A stretch of 64,000 bases of DNA from contig CALUTU010000002.1 in the NCBI GenBank assembly GCA_944323785.1, positions 85,836 through 149,835 of the forward strand, given 5' to 3'. The DNA comes from an uncultured Bacteroidales bacterium. Its GTDB lineage: Bacteria; Bacteroidota; Bacteroidia; Bacteroidales; UBA932. Numbering within the stretch: the first letter of the stretch is position 1; each line of letters starts with the position of its first letter. Position numbers and translations under genes: made by a program. Positions 1-8,163 of this stretch are shown here, one piece after another. The notes below the pieces were generated by a model, which was not told the origin of the DNA, did not search any database, and saw only the letters and a program-made list of their open reading frames with translations.

Positions 1-676
1 GCACGGCCATGAAATTGTCCCCGTAACCGATGCCGTAACAGATACCGGCTGCTACGGCATATACGTTCTTCAGGGCGGCAGCATACTCAACGCCATAGAT
101 ATCCGTACAGGCTATCGTATTGACATAGTGGTTCTTGAAAAAGCCGCACAGATACTCGGCCACCTTCTGGTGCTTGGACGAGACGGTTATATAAGACAGC
201 CTCTCCATGCCCACCTCCTCGGCGTGACACGGCCCGCTGATGACCCCTATCCTGTCAAAAGGCACCTTATGGTCATGATGGAAATACTCCGCGACCGTCT
301 GGTAACGGTCACCGACAAAGCCCTTGACTGCCGATATCAGCATCTTGCCGTCGTATGAGGCTGTGACTCTGGACACCTCCTTGAGAAAATACGCCGAGGG
401 TATGGCGAAGATCAGTATGTCCGACTCCGCCACCACATAGTCTATGTCGTTGGTCAAGGTAAAGCTGTCAGCATCCAGCTCCACCGAAGTAAGGTATTTG
501 GAATGATGATGGTACTTCTCGATATGCTCTATGGCGTCAGTATCGCGCATATACCAGTTGAGTTTCCTGCCGTTCTCGCTCAACAGCTTGACCAGGGCCG
601 TGGCCCAACTGCCCCCTCCTATCACCCCGAAAACGGGGTCTTCCTTCATCCTGTCGTAGATATGTCTGTGCTCCAT
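1..676 (-). CDS. gpsA: Glycerol-3-phosphate dehydrogenase [NAD(P)+], partial
   Basis: Reduces dihydroxyacetone phosphate to sn-glycerol 3-phosphate in the cytoplasm, the backbone for phospholipids. The first 225 codons are visible; the C-terminal part lies beyond the left edge. The Rossmann dinucleotide loop is clear (GVIGGGSWATAL, residues about 17-28). Near the edge is the family signature EYAAALKNVYAVAAGIC, with the likely catalytic lysine near residue 203. The ATG at 676 is supported by a TATATTTG promoter box about 30 bp upstream, at the edge of a tandem repeat. Identification is firm; only completeness is unknown. Confidence 0.95.
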   Translation of the reverse strand, partial: MEHRHIYDRMKEDPVFGVIGGGSWATALVKLLSENGRKLNWYMRDTDAIEHIEKYHHHSKYLTSVELDADSFTLTNDIDYVVAESDILIFAIPSAYFLKEVSRVTASYDGKMLISAVKGFVGDRYQTVAEYFHHDHKVPFDRIGVISGPCHAEEVGMERLSYITVSSKHQKVAEYLCGFFKNHYVNTIACTDIYGVEYAAALKNVYAVAAGICYGIGYGDNFMAV

Positions 677-706
677 GCGCGGATTGATTTATGTTACTCA
701 GTCCTG

Positions 707-714
707 CAAATATA
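707..714 (-). promoter_or_regulatory. Promoter -7 box (TATATTTG) for gpsA
   Basis: Read on the minus strand this matches the Bacteroidetes -7 consensus TAnnTTTG and lies 31 bp before the gpsA ATG. It straddles the edge of the 75-bp tandem repeat. The equivalent sites in the two outer repeat units read TATATTCG, so only the gene-proximal copy keeps the consensus. Confidence 0.7.
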
Positions 715-909
715 CGCAGAAGCCGAGAGGAGAACAAATTTATTTGCTCTACCGAGGCGTGAACAGTATATGCGGCGAAGCCGAATATACGCAGAAGCCG
801 AGAGGAGAACAAATTTATTTGCTCTACCGAGGCGTGAACAGTATATGCGGCGAAGCCGAATATACGCAGAAGCCGAGAGGAGAACAAATTTATTTGCTCT
901 ACCGAGGCG
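711..909. repeat. 75-bp tandem repeat, about 2.65 units, promoter-bearing
   Basis: Units start at 711, 786 and 861 (the last is partial, to about 909) and appear identical by eye. Each holds an AT-rich imperfect inverted repeat (AGAGCAAAT / ATTTGTTCT in minus orientation) flanked by CCTCGG and CTCTCGG blocks. A single diverged relative lies at 54299-54353, also directly upstream of a gene start. Because 75 is a multiple of three, open frames run through the repeat on both strands; none looks like a real protein. The rest of 677-978 holds no gene I can support. Confidence 0.9.
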
Positions 910-978
910 CTGGAGCATATATGGACACCAGAGCACACATTACCCCTACCAATATCTTCGCCCTTCTTAAATGCTTAA

Positions 979-1593
979 ATGTCGCAAAAGACTTATTATA
1001 TGGCCAAAATAGGAGGATTCAATTACATAAGCCGCGAGACCGGAGAGACAAGGCCGTACAAAAGTTTCTACACCTATTCAGAAACCAGTCCACAGCCGGG
1101 GCAACAGGAATTCATGAGCGATATAGTGAATCTGTCTGCAAAAGAAGGCGCATGGATTATCACGATGCTGGCGGCAAGCGGAGGCAACGAACCTGATTAC
1201 CCGACACAGATTCATTTCTGCTACGGAGGAGCAAAGGGCGATGAGAGTTTCAATGCCCGGGATCTGCTCATCCGCGACATTTCCCTTGCCGACAAACTGA
1301 TGAGATCAATTGAATCCGCACTTAACGAACAATACGGCATCAGTTGTGACCGTCAGAGATACCACCGTTCCGACCAGCCGGGAATATTTATCCGTCACTT
1401 AAAAAACAGAGATTCTGTAAACAGCCTGTTCATCAGGGCCGCATGGAGCATTACCTGCCATGACCCTCACCGTACGGCAATCTCCAAGACCATTGCGGAC
1501 GAGATTCACCGTCTTATCGAGCCGGACAAAGAGAACCTGTCCCTGACCGAATTGAAAGTAAAAGGCATCGGTCTCAACGACTACCGCCATTGA
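979..1593 (+). CDS. Hypothetical protein, unknown family
   Basis: A 204-residue soluble protein with no signal peptide or membrane segment. I do not recognise the family. Composition looks like a real protein, with mixed hydrophobic and charged residues and no long low-complexity run. A second ATG lies seven codons in (MAKIGGFNYIS) and may be the true start. It sits between the gpsA promoter repeat and a broken YhcG gene on the opposite strand, and so belongs to a small accessory islet. No function can be inferred. Confidence 0.65.
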   Translation: MSQKTYYMAKIGGFNYISRETGETRPYKSFYTYSETSPQPGQQEFMSDIVNLSAKEGAWIITMLAASGGNEPDYPTQIHFCYGGAKGDESFNARDLLIRDISLADKLMRSIESALNEQYGISCDRQRYHRSDQPGIFIRHLKNRDSVNSLFIRAAWSITCHDPHRTAISKTIADEIHRLIEPDKENLSLTELKVKGIGLNDYRH

Positions 1594-1622
1594 CCCACTT
1601 TCTTCTACATTTTTGCTGAATA

Positions 1623-2117
1623 TCAGGATTGTTTTACCTCTAATTCGTTTTCGATTTCCTCAATCGTAGGCAGACTGCCCCGGAAATCTTCCGGCAAAGC
1701 CTGTCCCAATTCATAATCGGAAATCCCTATCGGTTTCTGAATATCGCGCAAGGCATATTCAGCTTTGATGCGGTCCTTGGTCTTGCAGAGCAAAAGGCCG
1801 ATAGTGCGGTTGTCACCCTCTCGGCATAGTATGTCATCCACGGCGGAGCAGTAAAAATTGAGCTTGCTGTAATCATCAAGTTTAATGGCTTCCTGCAAAT
1901 AGCGGGTAGTCCAATGATTAGTAATACTTTGCACCATATACCAATACCGCGCCCGAATGTCTTTCACCTGCTGCATCAGTATCAGATTATGCGTCCAATT
2001 CAGATGCTTCACGGGAAGGGTAAAATTATACTTGTCTAATTGCGCAATCATTGGTTGCGTAATTGGTTTTGGACTTTTGTCTTGTTGCGCAACCACTGGT
2101 TGCGTAATTGAGGACAC
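1623..2117 (-). pseudogene. YhcG/DUF1016 family nuclease, internally deleted
   Basis: The family (about 330-380 residues) has an N-terminal DUF1016 domain and a C-terminal PD-(D/E)XK nuclease domain. This 164-residue frame keeps the N-terminal motif (LNWTHNLILMQQVKDIRARY, about residues 39-58) and jumps directly into the far C-terminus (KLNFYCSAVDDIL, then DNRTIGLLLCKTKDR and the tail PEDFRGSLPTIEEIE). The middle part with the catalytic IDLLFY...VVIELK strands is absent. The deletion stayed in frame, so a short protein may still be made. The start is GTG at 2117. The N-terminus carries a 12-codon near-duplication (ITQPVVAQQDK / ITQPMIAQLDK). Confidence 0.8.
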
Positions 2118-2189
2118 GGTGCCTTTTCTTCTTTCTGCTTTATTATATAAAGGTCAGACAGGGCAGATTAAAACCCCAATCTTGAGAAG

Positions 2190-3248
2190 TCAGGAGTCGG
2201 GCTGCGTTTTGTCCGTGAGGTCGGCCAGGGACAGGCCGGTGAGTTCGGAGATAGTGGCATCGGGAATTCCAGCCTGTCTCATACCTTGGGCTATCCTGAT
2301 ACGTTCTTCCCTGCGTCCTTTATCCTCACCTTCTTTCAAGCCTTCTTTCAGACCTTCATTTCTGCCCTCTATTATACCTTCTTTTATACCCTCCTTTATG
2401 CCCTTTTTTATGCCTTCCTCGAGGCCTTTCTTACGGCCTTCACGAAGCCCCTTTTTCATACCTTTCTCAATACCTTCCCTAAGACCGATCTTCATACCCT
2501 CGTCCACACCGTCTATGCGGCTTGACTCCATCTCGCCGCGGCGGCGCATACGGTACAGCATCTCGTTCTCGTAGGCTATCCGCTGTTCGGGCGGAAGTGA
2601 GTCTATGCGAAGACGCTCGCGGGCCTCCTCCAGACCGCGGGCCTTCGCATCCCAAGGGATAAAACCGGTCTTCAGAAACGCTATCCACTCATCCAAAGGA
2701 GTCACCGCGACCTTGTTGAAATCATTTACGCGGAGCACATAATACTCCGGGAAGATGTCACCGGCCTCCACGCCCGAGAACATCTTGCGCTGCCTCTCAG
2801 TCAGTTGAAGTATGTCATAGGGATTGTGAAGTCCACGGAACTCCGTCCTGCCGTGATATACATAGTCGCTGCCCTGACCCAATTCGAAATACACGATGTT
2901 GATAGAGTACACCTTCTTCACGCTGCCGTAACCCTCGCCGATACTGATGTACTCGGTCACGCTCTTGGACGTACCGTACAGCATACGGTGAAAGTAGTCG
3001 TACTCCTGCTCATTCTGCATTTCTATGATTATCAGGCGGCCGCTTGAATCCTCGGCCAGCATGTCCACCCTGTTGAACTTATCCTCCATGTCAGTCTGAT
3101 TGGACTCGCTCTCCAGAAAACGGTGGATGCGGATGTCCTCATCCAAAAGCACGGAAAGAAAGCCCTCCACCACCACAAAATTGCTCTTCTGCCTCAACAG
3201 GCGTTTCATCGCCCAGTCAAACCTTATCACTTTATCTCCCGGCAACAT
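2190..3248 (-). CDS. Rpn family PD-(D/E)XK nuclease / putative transposase
   Basis: Rpn proteins are DNA endonucleases linked to recombination and, in recent work on some members, to phage defence. The 352-residue protein opens with the family start (DKVIRFDWAMKRLL). The nuclease core has D62 in NRVDML and the E-x-Q pair in IIIEMQNE (E76, Q78). From about residue 250 to 316 it carries a run of about a dozen short G-x-x-x-G repeats (KKGLREG, KEGIKEG type), followed by a helix-turn-helix-like tail (GIPDATISELTGLSL). It has its own -7 box upstream and is not in an operon with rnhA. Confidence 0.88.
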   Translation of the reverse strand: MLPGDKVIRFDWAMKRLLRQKSNFVVVEGFLSVLLDEDIRIHRFLESESNQTDMEDKFNRVDMLAEDSSGRLIIIEMQNEQEYDYFHRMLYGTSKSVTEYISIGEGYGSVKKVYSINIVYFELGQGSDYVYHGRTEFRGLHNPYDILQLTERQRKMFSGVEAGDIFPEYYVLRVNDFNKVAVTPLDEWIAFLKTGFIPWDAKARGLEEARERLRIDSLPPEQRIAYENEMLYRMRRRGEMESSRIDGVDEGMKIGLREGIEKGMKKGLREGRKKGLEEGIKKGIKEGIKEGIIEGRNEGLKEGLKEGEDKGRREERIRIAQGMRQAGIPDATISELTGLSLADLTDKTQPDS

Positions 3249-3273
3249 ATCACGTCTTTTATTATCAACGCTG

Positions 3274-3281
3274 CAAAGGTA
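3274..3281 (-). promoter_or_regulatory. Promoter -7 box (TACCTTTG) for the Rpn gene
   Basis: Matches TAnnTTTG on the minus strand, 25 bp before the ATG at 3248. Confidence 0.6.
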
Positions 3282-3338
3282 AGCAGACTTTCCGAGACGG
3301 CGTTACCACTTCCGTAAAATTCGGCAATTTCCGCTGAA

Positions 3339-3809
3339 TTATCTGTCTTCTTGCGGATTGTGGGCATCCTGGACTGCAGTGGCGGCGGCTACGGCCAGCT
3401 GGTCGCAGCGGTTGTTCATCGGGTTGTCCGCATGTCCCTTGACCCAGACGAAACGGACGCGGTGACGGCGGTACACCTCCAGAAAGCGCATCCACAGGTC
3501 GGCGTTGAGACGTTTCTCGAACCGCTTGCGTTCCCAGCCGAAGACCCAGCCCTTGTTGACCGAGTCCACCACATACCGCGAGTCACTGTACAGGATAATC
3601 TCGGCATTGGGACGCTTGACCGCCTCCAGACCGACGATGACAGCCGTCAGTTCCATACGGTTGTTGGTGGTCTCCGCAAAGCCCCCGGACAGTTCCTTAT
3701 AGTGTTCTCCGCAACGGAGTATGACTCCGTAACCGCCCGGCCCGGGATTGCCCCTGGACGAGCCGTCGGTAAATATCTCTATCGGCAATAACTTTCTCTC
3801 CGCACACAT
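3339..3809 (-). CDS. rnhA: Ribonuclease HI
   Basis: Degrades the RNA strand of RNA-DNA hybrids during replication and repair. The 156-residue protein is of usual length. It shows the catalytic acidic residues in IEIFTDGSSRGNPG, NNRMELTAV, LYSDSRYVVDS and NNRCDQLA, plus the substrate-binding WVKGHADNP loop. It starts 11 bp after the pdxA stop on the same strand, so the two are probably cotranscribed. Confidence 0.95.
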   Translation of the reverse strand: MCAERKLLPIEIFTDGSSRGNPGPGGYGVILRCGEHYKELSGGFAETTNNRMELTAVIVGLEAVKRPNAEIILYSDSRYVVDSVNKGWVFGWERKRFEKRLNADLWMRFLEVYRRHRVRFVWVKGHADNPMNNRCDQLAVAAATAVQDAHNPQEDR

Positions 3810-3820
3810 CGCTCAAGACA

Positions 3821-4903
3821 CTAGACCGGTCCTCTTACTCCTCCCTTGGAGCCGCCTTCCTGAGCCGGTGCGGACTTAAGGACATTCTCCCTCATCTGAT
3901 CGTAGTTCCAGCGGTTGCGGACGATGTCTATAGCCTCGTATATCGCTGACTTCATGGGCATAGGATTGGCCGTACCCTTTCCGGCCAGCTCGTATGCCGT
4001 ACCGTGGTCCGGGGCCGTGCGCACTACCGGCAGGCCGGCGGTGAAGTTGACTCCCGTATCGAAGGCCAGAGCCTTGAACGGAATCAGTCCCTGGTCGTGG
4101 TACATGGCCAGCACTGCGTCGAAGTTGTACTGCTGATGGGTGCTGAAGAAACCGTCAGGCGAATAGGCCCCGAACGCCAGGATATTCTCCTGCCCAGCCG
4201 CCTCTATGGCCGGATTGATAATCTCTATCTCCTCGCGGCCGAGCATTCCGCCGTCTCCCGAATGAGGATTCAGACCCAGCACGGCTATCCTCGGGCGGAT
4301 GATGCCGAAATCCCTCCTGAGCGAGGCGTCCATCAGACGGAGCTTGCTCAGAATCATCTCCGTGGTAAGAGCGGAAGGCACCTGAGACAGAGGCAGATGA
4401 TTGGTCACCACACCCACTCTCATCTTGTCGGCAACCAGGAACATAAGACCGTCCTTGACTCCGAACTCGTTGATAAGGAACTCGGTGTGTCCTGTAAATC
4501 CAGGGAAATGCAGGGCGACTGCCTTCTTATTAAGCGGAGCAGTGACCATCGCGTCCAGATCCCCGTTCCTGAGATCCTTCACAGCCTCCGTCAAGGCGAT
4601 CAGAGCCGCATTGGCACTTTCAGGGGCGGGCTGACCGGGATCGATGCGGAAATTATCCGGCACGCAGTTGATGATATTGACCCTCTTGGGATGAAAATCC
4701 TTGGCTGTGTTGATGATATTGGTATTAAGGCTGTCCGTGTCCGGCAGCTGCTTCTTGTAGAAACCGAAGGCCCTCGACGAGCCGTATACGACAGGAACGC
4801 AGATATCAAGCAGACGGGCATCAGTCAAGGACTTGATTATGACCTCATAGCCCACTCCGTTGGTATCTCCCTGCGTTATTCCTATTATAATTTTTCTATC
4901 CAT
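3821..4903 (-). CDS. pdxA: 4-hydroxythreonine-4-phosphate dehydrogenase
   Basis: Oxidises 4-phosphohydroxy-L-threonine in the DXP-dependent route to pyridoxal phosphate (vitamin B6). It has 360 residues. The metal-binding histidines are visible in FTGHTEFL, LNPHSGDGGMLG and AMYHDQGLIPFK, and the C-terminal APDHGTAYELAGKG signature is present. A TAATTTTG box 38 bp upstream is the likely promoter and lies back to back with that of recG. The downstream neighbour is rnhA. Confidence 0.95.
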   Translation of the reverse strand: MDRKIIIGITQGDTNGVGYEVIIKSLTDARLLDICVPVVYGSSRAFGFYKKQLPDTDSLNTNIINTAKDFHPKRVNIINCVPDNFRIDPGQPAPESANAALIALTEAVKDLRNGDLDAMVTAPLNKKAVALHFPGFTGHTEFLINEFGVKDGLMFLVADKMRVGVVTNHLPLSQVPSALTTEMILSKLRLMDASLRRDFGIIRPRIAVLGLNPHSGDGGMLGREEIEIINPAIEAAGQENILAFGAYSPDGFFSTHQQYNFDAVLAMYHDQGLIPFKALAFDTGVNFTAGLPVVRTAPDHGTAYELAGKGTANPMPMKSAIYEAIDIVRNRWNYDQMRENVLKSAPAQEGGSKGGVRGPV

Positions 4904-4940
4904 AATTTCACATTTTTGGATTAAAATGACATTAAGGATG

Positions 4941-4948
4941 CAAAATTA
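4941..4948 (-). promoter_or_regulatory. Promoter -7 box (TAATTTTG) for pdxA
   Basis: Minus-strand match to TAnnTTTG, 38 bp upstream of pdxA and only 2 bp from the divergent recG box. Confidence 0.55.
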
Positions 4949-4950
4949 CT

Positions 4951-4958
4951 TAAATTTG
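4951..4958 (+). promoter_or_regulatory. Promoter -7 box (TAAATTTG) for recG
   Basis: Plus-strand match to TAnnTTTG. The recG ATG follows at 4963, four bases after the box, so a transcript from here would be leaderless or nearly so. Confidence 0.55.
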
Positions 4959-4962
4959 CCTT

Positions 4963-7077
4963 ATGTCCTACATTCTTGACAGGGAAATAAAATATCTGCC
5001 CGGCATCGGGGAAAAGAGGGCCGGACTCCTGGAAAAGGAGCTCGGCATCCGCACTTTCGGAGACATGCTCTACACCTTTCCCTTCCGGTACATTGACCGG
5101 AGCAAGGTGTACTCTATCGCAGAGATAGACTCCGCCACGGCATACATTCAGCTCCGAGGCAGGATCGTGAGGACATCCGCTGCCGGGGAGGGCAAGGGCC
5201 GCCGCCTGATCGCCACTCTCAGGGACGAGAGCGGCACCATCGACCTGGTGTTCTTCAAGGGGGTCAAATGGATTCAGGACAAAATCTCGCCCAACAAGGA
5301 GTACATAGTCTTCGGAAAGCCTTCCCTGTTCAACGGCACCTGGAACATGGTACACCCGGAGCTGGACCCGGTCGGGGAAAGCGGCACCTCATCCTGGCCG
5401 TCAACACTCATAGGCATCTATTCCAGCACCGACAAGCTGCGCAACAACGGCATCTCCGTCAAGGTATTCGCCAAGCTGCAGCAGACTCTCCAGCAGAAGA
5501 TCCAGGGACTCATCCGGGAGACCCTGCCCCAGGAGGTCATTGCGGCCAACAAGCTGCCGTCCCTGGCATTTGCCCTGAGCAACATACATTTTCCCAAGGA
5601 TATAAGAAGCCTGGAAGCGGCCCGGTACCGTCTGAAATTCGAGGAGCTGTTCTTCCTGCAGCTGTCCCTGCTGCGGCAGAAGAACGTAAGGATGAGCGGC
5701 TCGTCCGGCATACTTTTCCGGAAAGTCGGAGAGGCATTCAACTGGTGCTACAGCCATCTGCCCTACGAGCTGACGGGAGCTCAGAAACGGGTCATCAAGG
5801 AGATACGCCGCGATACCGTGTCCGGAAAGCAGATGAACCGCCTCCTGCAGGGAGACGTGGGCAGCGGCAAGACGATGGTGGCCATGCTCTCTGCCCTCAT
5901 TGCAGTGGACAACGGCTACCAGGCCTGCATCATGGCCCCGACCGAGGTGCTGGCGGTGCAGCACTGGCGCAACTTCGAGCGCAGCCTGACCGGCTCGGGT
6001 GTCAGGGTCGCCCTGCTGACGGGCAGCACCAAGGCCAAGGAACGCAGGGAGATAGACGGGGGACTGCGGGACGGAAGCATCGACATACTCATAGGCACTC
6101 ATGCCGTCATAGAGGAAAGCGTGGTCTTCCATCGCCTGGGCTTCGTGGTCATCGACGAACAGCACCGCTTCGGCGTGGACCAGCGGGCCCGGCTCCGGCT
6201 CAAATCGACCGAGCCGCCGCATATCCTGGTCATGACCGCCACGCCCATACCGCGTACCTTAGCGATGACCCTGTACGGAGACCTGGACGTATCCGTGCTC
6301 GACGAGCTGCCTCCGGGCCGCAAGCCGGTGCAGACCATACACGTGACCGAAGGACAGCGGTACAAGATGTACGACTTCATCAAGAAAGAGATAAAAAGCG
6401 GCAGGCAGGCCTTCATCGTCTATCCGCTTATCAAAGAGTCCGAGAAACTCGACTATCAGAACCTGGAAGAGGGTTATCAGACAGTCGTGAACTATTTCCC
6501 CGCACCGGAATTCGTGACGGCTGTCGTCCACGGCCAGCAGACCAACGAGAACAAGGCCTACGACATGAAGCTATTCGCCGACGGCAAGGCCGACATACTG
6601 GTGGCCACATCGGTCATCGAGGTAGGCGTGGACGTACCCAACGCCTCGGTGATGGTAATCGAAAGCGCGGAGCGTTTCGGTCTGTCCCAGCTCCACCAGT
6701 TGAGAGGCAGGGTCGGACGCGGAGCCGAGAAGTCCTACTGCATCCTCATGACCGGCTACAAGCTCAGCGAGGACTCACGCAAGAGGATTGAGCTGATGTG
6801 CTCGACCGGCGACGGCTTCGAGCTGGCCGAGGCCGACCTGCGCATGAGGGGCCCTGGCGACATGGAAGGTACGCGGCAGAGCGGTCTTGCCTTCGACCTG
6901 CGGATAGCCGACCTCGGTAAGGACTCCCCTATCCTGGCCCAGGCCCGCTCAGCCGCCGCCGACATCCTGGCCGCCGACCCCCTGCTCGAAAGCCCGTCCT
7001 CTGCCCTGCTCCGCACAGGCCTGGACCGTCTCAGGCAGGAAGGCGGCGAAGTCATTGATTATTCAACCATAAGTTAA
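4963..7077 (+). CDS. recG: ATP-dependent DNA helicase RecG
   Basis: Branch-migrates and reverses stalled forks and Holliday junctions. At 704 residues it is of normal family length. An N-terminal helix-hairpin-helix and OB-fold wedge domain (from YLPGIGEKRAGLLEKELGI) is followed by helicase motifs: Walker A LLQGDVGSGKTMVA, DEQH box VIDEQHRFGVDQR, motif III MTATPIPRTLAM, and motif VI HQLRGRVGRG. The start fits the conserved N-terminus. mgsA begins 5 bp downstream. Confidence 0.97.
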   Translation: MSYILDREIKYLPGIGEKRAGLLEKELGIRTFGDMLYTFPFRYIDRSKVYSIAEIDSATAYIQLRGRIVRTSAAGEGKGRRLIATLRDESGTIDLVFFKGVKWIQDKISPNKEYIVFGKPSLFNGTWNMVHPELDPVGESGTSSWPSTLIGIYSSTDKLRNNGISVKVFAKLQQTLQQKIQGLIRETLPQEVIAANKLPSLAFALSNIHFPKDIRSLEAARYRLKFEELFFLQLSLLRQKNVRMSGSSGILFRKVGEAFNWCYSHLPYELTGAQKRVIKEIRRDTVSGKQMNRLLQGDVGSGKTMVAMLSALIAVDNGYQACIMAPTEVLAVQHWRNFERSLTGSGVRVALLTGSTKAKERREIDGGLRDGSIDILIGTHAVIEESVVFHRLGFVVIDEQHRFGVDQRARLRLKSTEPPHILVMTATPIPRTLAMTLYGDLDVSVLDELPPGRKPVQTIHVTEGQRYKMYDFIKKEIKSGRQAFIVYPLIKESEKLDYQNLEEGYQTVVNYFPAPEFVTAVVHGQQTNENKAYDMKLFADGKADILVATSVIEVGVDVPNASVMVIESAERFGLSQLHQLRGRVGRGAEKSYCILMTGYKLSEDSRKRIELMCSTGDGFELAEADLRMRGPGDMEGTRQSGLAFDLRIADLGKDSPILAQARSAAADILAADPLLESPSSALLRTGLDRLRQEGGEVIDYSTIS

Positions 7078-7082
7078 GATAT

Positions 7083-7553
7083 ATGAGAATACGCACCATT
7101 GCCCTAGTGGCACACGACAACTGCAAGAGAGATCTGATAGAGTGGGTACGCTTCAACAGAGGCACCCTTGAAAAATACCGCCTGGTATGCACCGGCACCA
7201 CCGGCCGCCTCGTACAGGAGGCCCTGGAGGAGGACGGACAGAAGGACCTGAACATCACCCGCCTGAAATCCGGACCGCTCGGAGGAGACCAGCAGCTGGG
7301 CGCACTCATAGCCGAAGAGGTCATCGACATGATAGTGTTCTTCTGGGACCCCATGCAGCCACAGCCCCACGACGTGGACGTAAAGGCCCTGCTGCGCATC
7401 TCCAACCTCTACAATGTCCCCACGGCCTACAACCGCAGCACGGCCGATTTCCTCATCTCCTCGCCCCTTTTCAAGGAGGACTACGACAGAAAGATACGCG
7501 ACTACTCCGGCTACCTCAACCGGGAACTGAAAGAGGCCACATCGGGACAATAA
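7083..7553 (+). CDS. mgsA: Methylglyoxal synthase
   Basis: Converts dihydroxyacetone phosphate to methylglyoxal and phosphate, an overflow bypass of lower glycolysis. The 156-residue cytoplasmic protein has the phosphate-binding TTGRLVQE segment, the GPLGGDQQLGALIA motif and the active-site DPMQPQPHDVDVKALLRI stretch. It lies 5 bp after recG and 25 bp before the NUDIX gene, so these probably share a transcript. Confidence 0.95.
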   Translation: MRIRTIALVAHDNCKRDLIEWVRFNRGTLEKYRLVCTGTTGRLVQEALEEDGQKDLNITRLKSGPLGGDQQLGALIAEEVIDMIVFFWDPMQPQPHDVDVKALLRISNLYNVPTAYNRSTADFLISSPLFKEDYDRKIRDYSGYLNRELKEATSGQ

Positions 7554-7578
7554 TGTCCAAGAAAACACACATACTATC

Positions 7579-8151
7579 ATGAATACCGACACGGACAAAA
7601 ACATGGATGACAAGAGATGGACTGTGCTCGAGAGCGAGTACCTCTTCCGCCGCCCGTGGCTCACCGCCCGCCGGGACAAGGTACAGCTGCCCAACGGCAA
7701 CATCAATCCCGAGTTCTACGTCCTCGAATACCCCGACTGGGTCAATGTCATCGCCGTCACCGAGGACGGCCGTTTCATCATCGAGCGGCAGTACCGCCAC
7801 GGCATCGGCTCCACCGGCTGGGAGATACCCGCCGGAGTCTGCGAGAAAGGCGAGACACCGGAGCAGGCCGCCCGCCGCGAGCTGCTTGAAGAGACCGGCT
7901 ACGGTGACGGCACATGGACTCTCAGCCTTGTATCGGCACCCAACGCCAGCACCAGCAACAACCACTGCTACAGCTTTGTAGCCACCGGAGTCCGGAAGAT
8001 ATCCGGCCAGCACCTGGAAGCCACAGAGGACATATCCGTCCACCTGAAGACCCGAGAGGAAGTCCTTGAGCTGATGCGCTCCGGCCAGATCCGGCAGGCC
8101 ACCATGCTCAGCCCTCTCTGGAAATATTTCGCTGAGAAAACAACCTTATAA
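7579..8151 (+). CDS. NUDIX hydrolase (ADP-ribose pyrophosphatase-like)
   Basis: Hydrolyses a nucleoside diphosphate linked to another moiety. The complete Nudix box is present from GVCEKGETPEQAARRE through LLEETGYG (about residues 91-114). The surrounding sequence (beta strands around EYPDWVNVIAVTEDGRF and IERQYRHG) resembles the ADP-ribose/ADP-sugar pyrophosphatase subgroup, but the substrate is inferred only from that. It has 190 residues. A second in-frame ATG lies 12 codons in (MDDKRW). It follows mgsA and is 12 bp before the SEL1-repeat gene. Confidence 0.88.
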   Translation: MNTDTDKNMDDKRWTVLESEYLFRRPWLTARRDKVQLPNGNINPEFYVLEYPDWVNVIAVTEDGRFIIERQYRHGIGSTGWEIPAGVCEKGETPEQAARRELLEETGYGDGTWTLSLVSAPNASTSNNHCYSFVATGVRKISGQHLEATEDISVHLKTREEVLELMRSGQIRQATMLSPLWKYFAEKTTL

Positions 8152-8163
8152 AACCTCAATATC

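Noticed and set aside
711-909. CRISPR array
   Set aside because: The units are contiguous 75-bp copies without unique spacers.
503-1196. Several overlapping open frames with 25-residue perfect repeats on both strands
   Set aside because: They exist only because the 75-bp DNA repeat is a multiple of three; they overlap gpsA or the gene at 979 and have no protein-like conservation.
5268-6791. 507-residue frame inside recG
   Set aside because: Frame-shifted shadow rich in Arg, Gly and Pro; recG itself is fully conserved.
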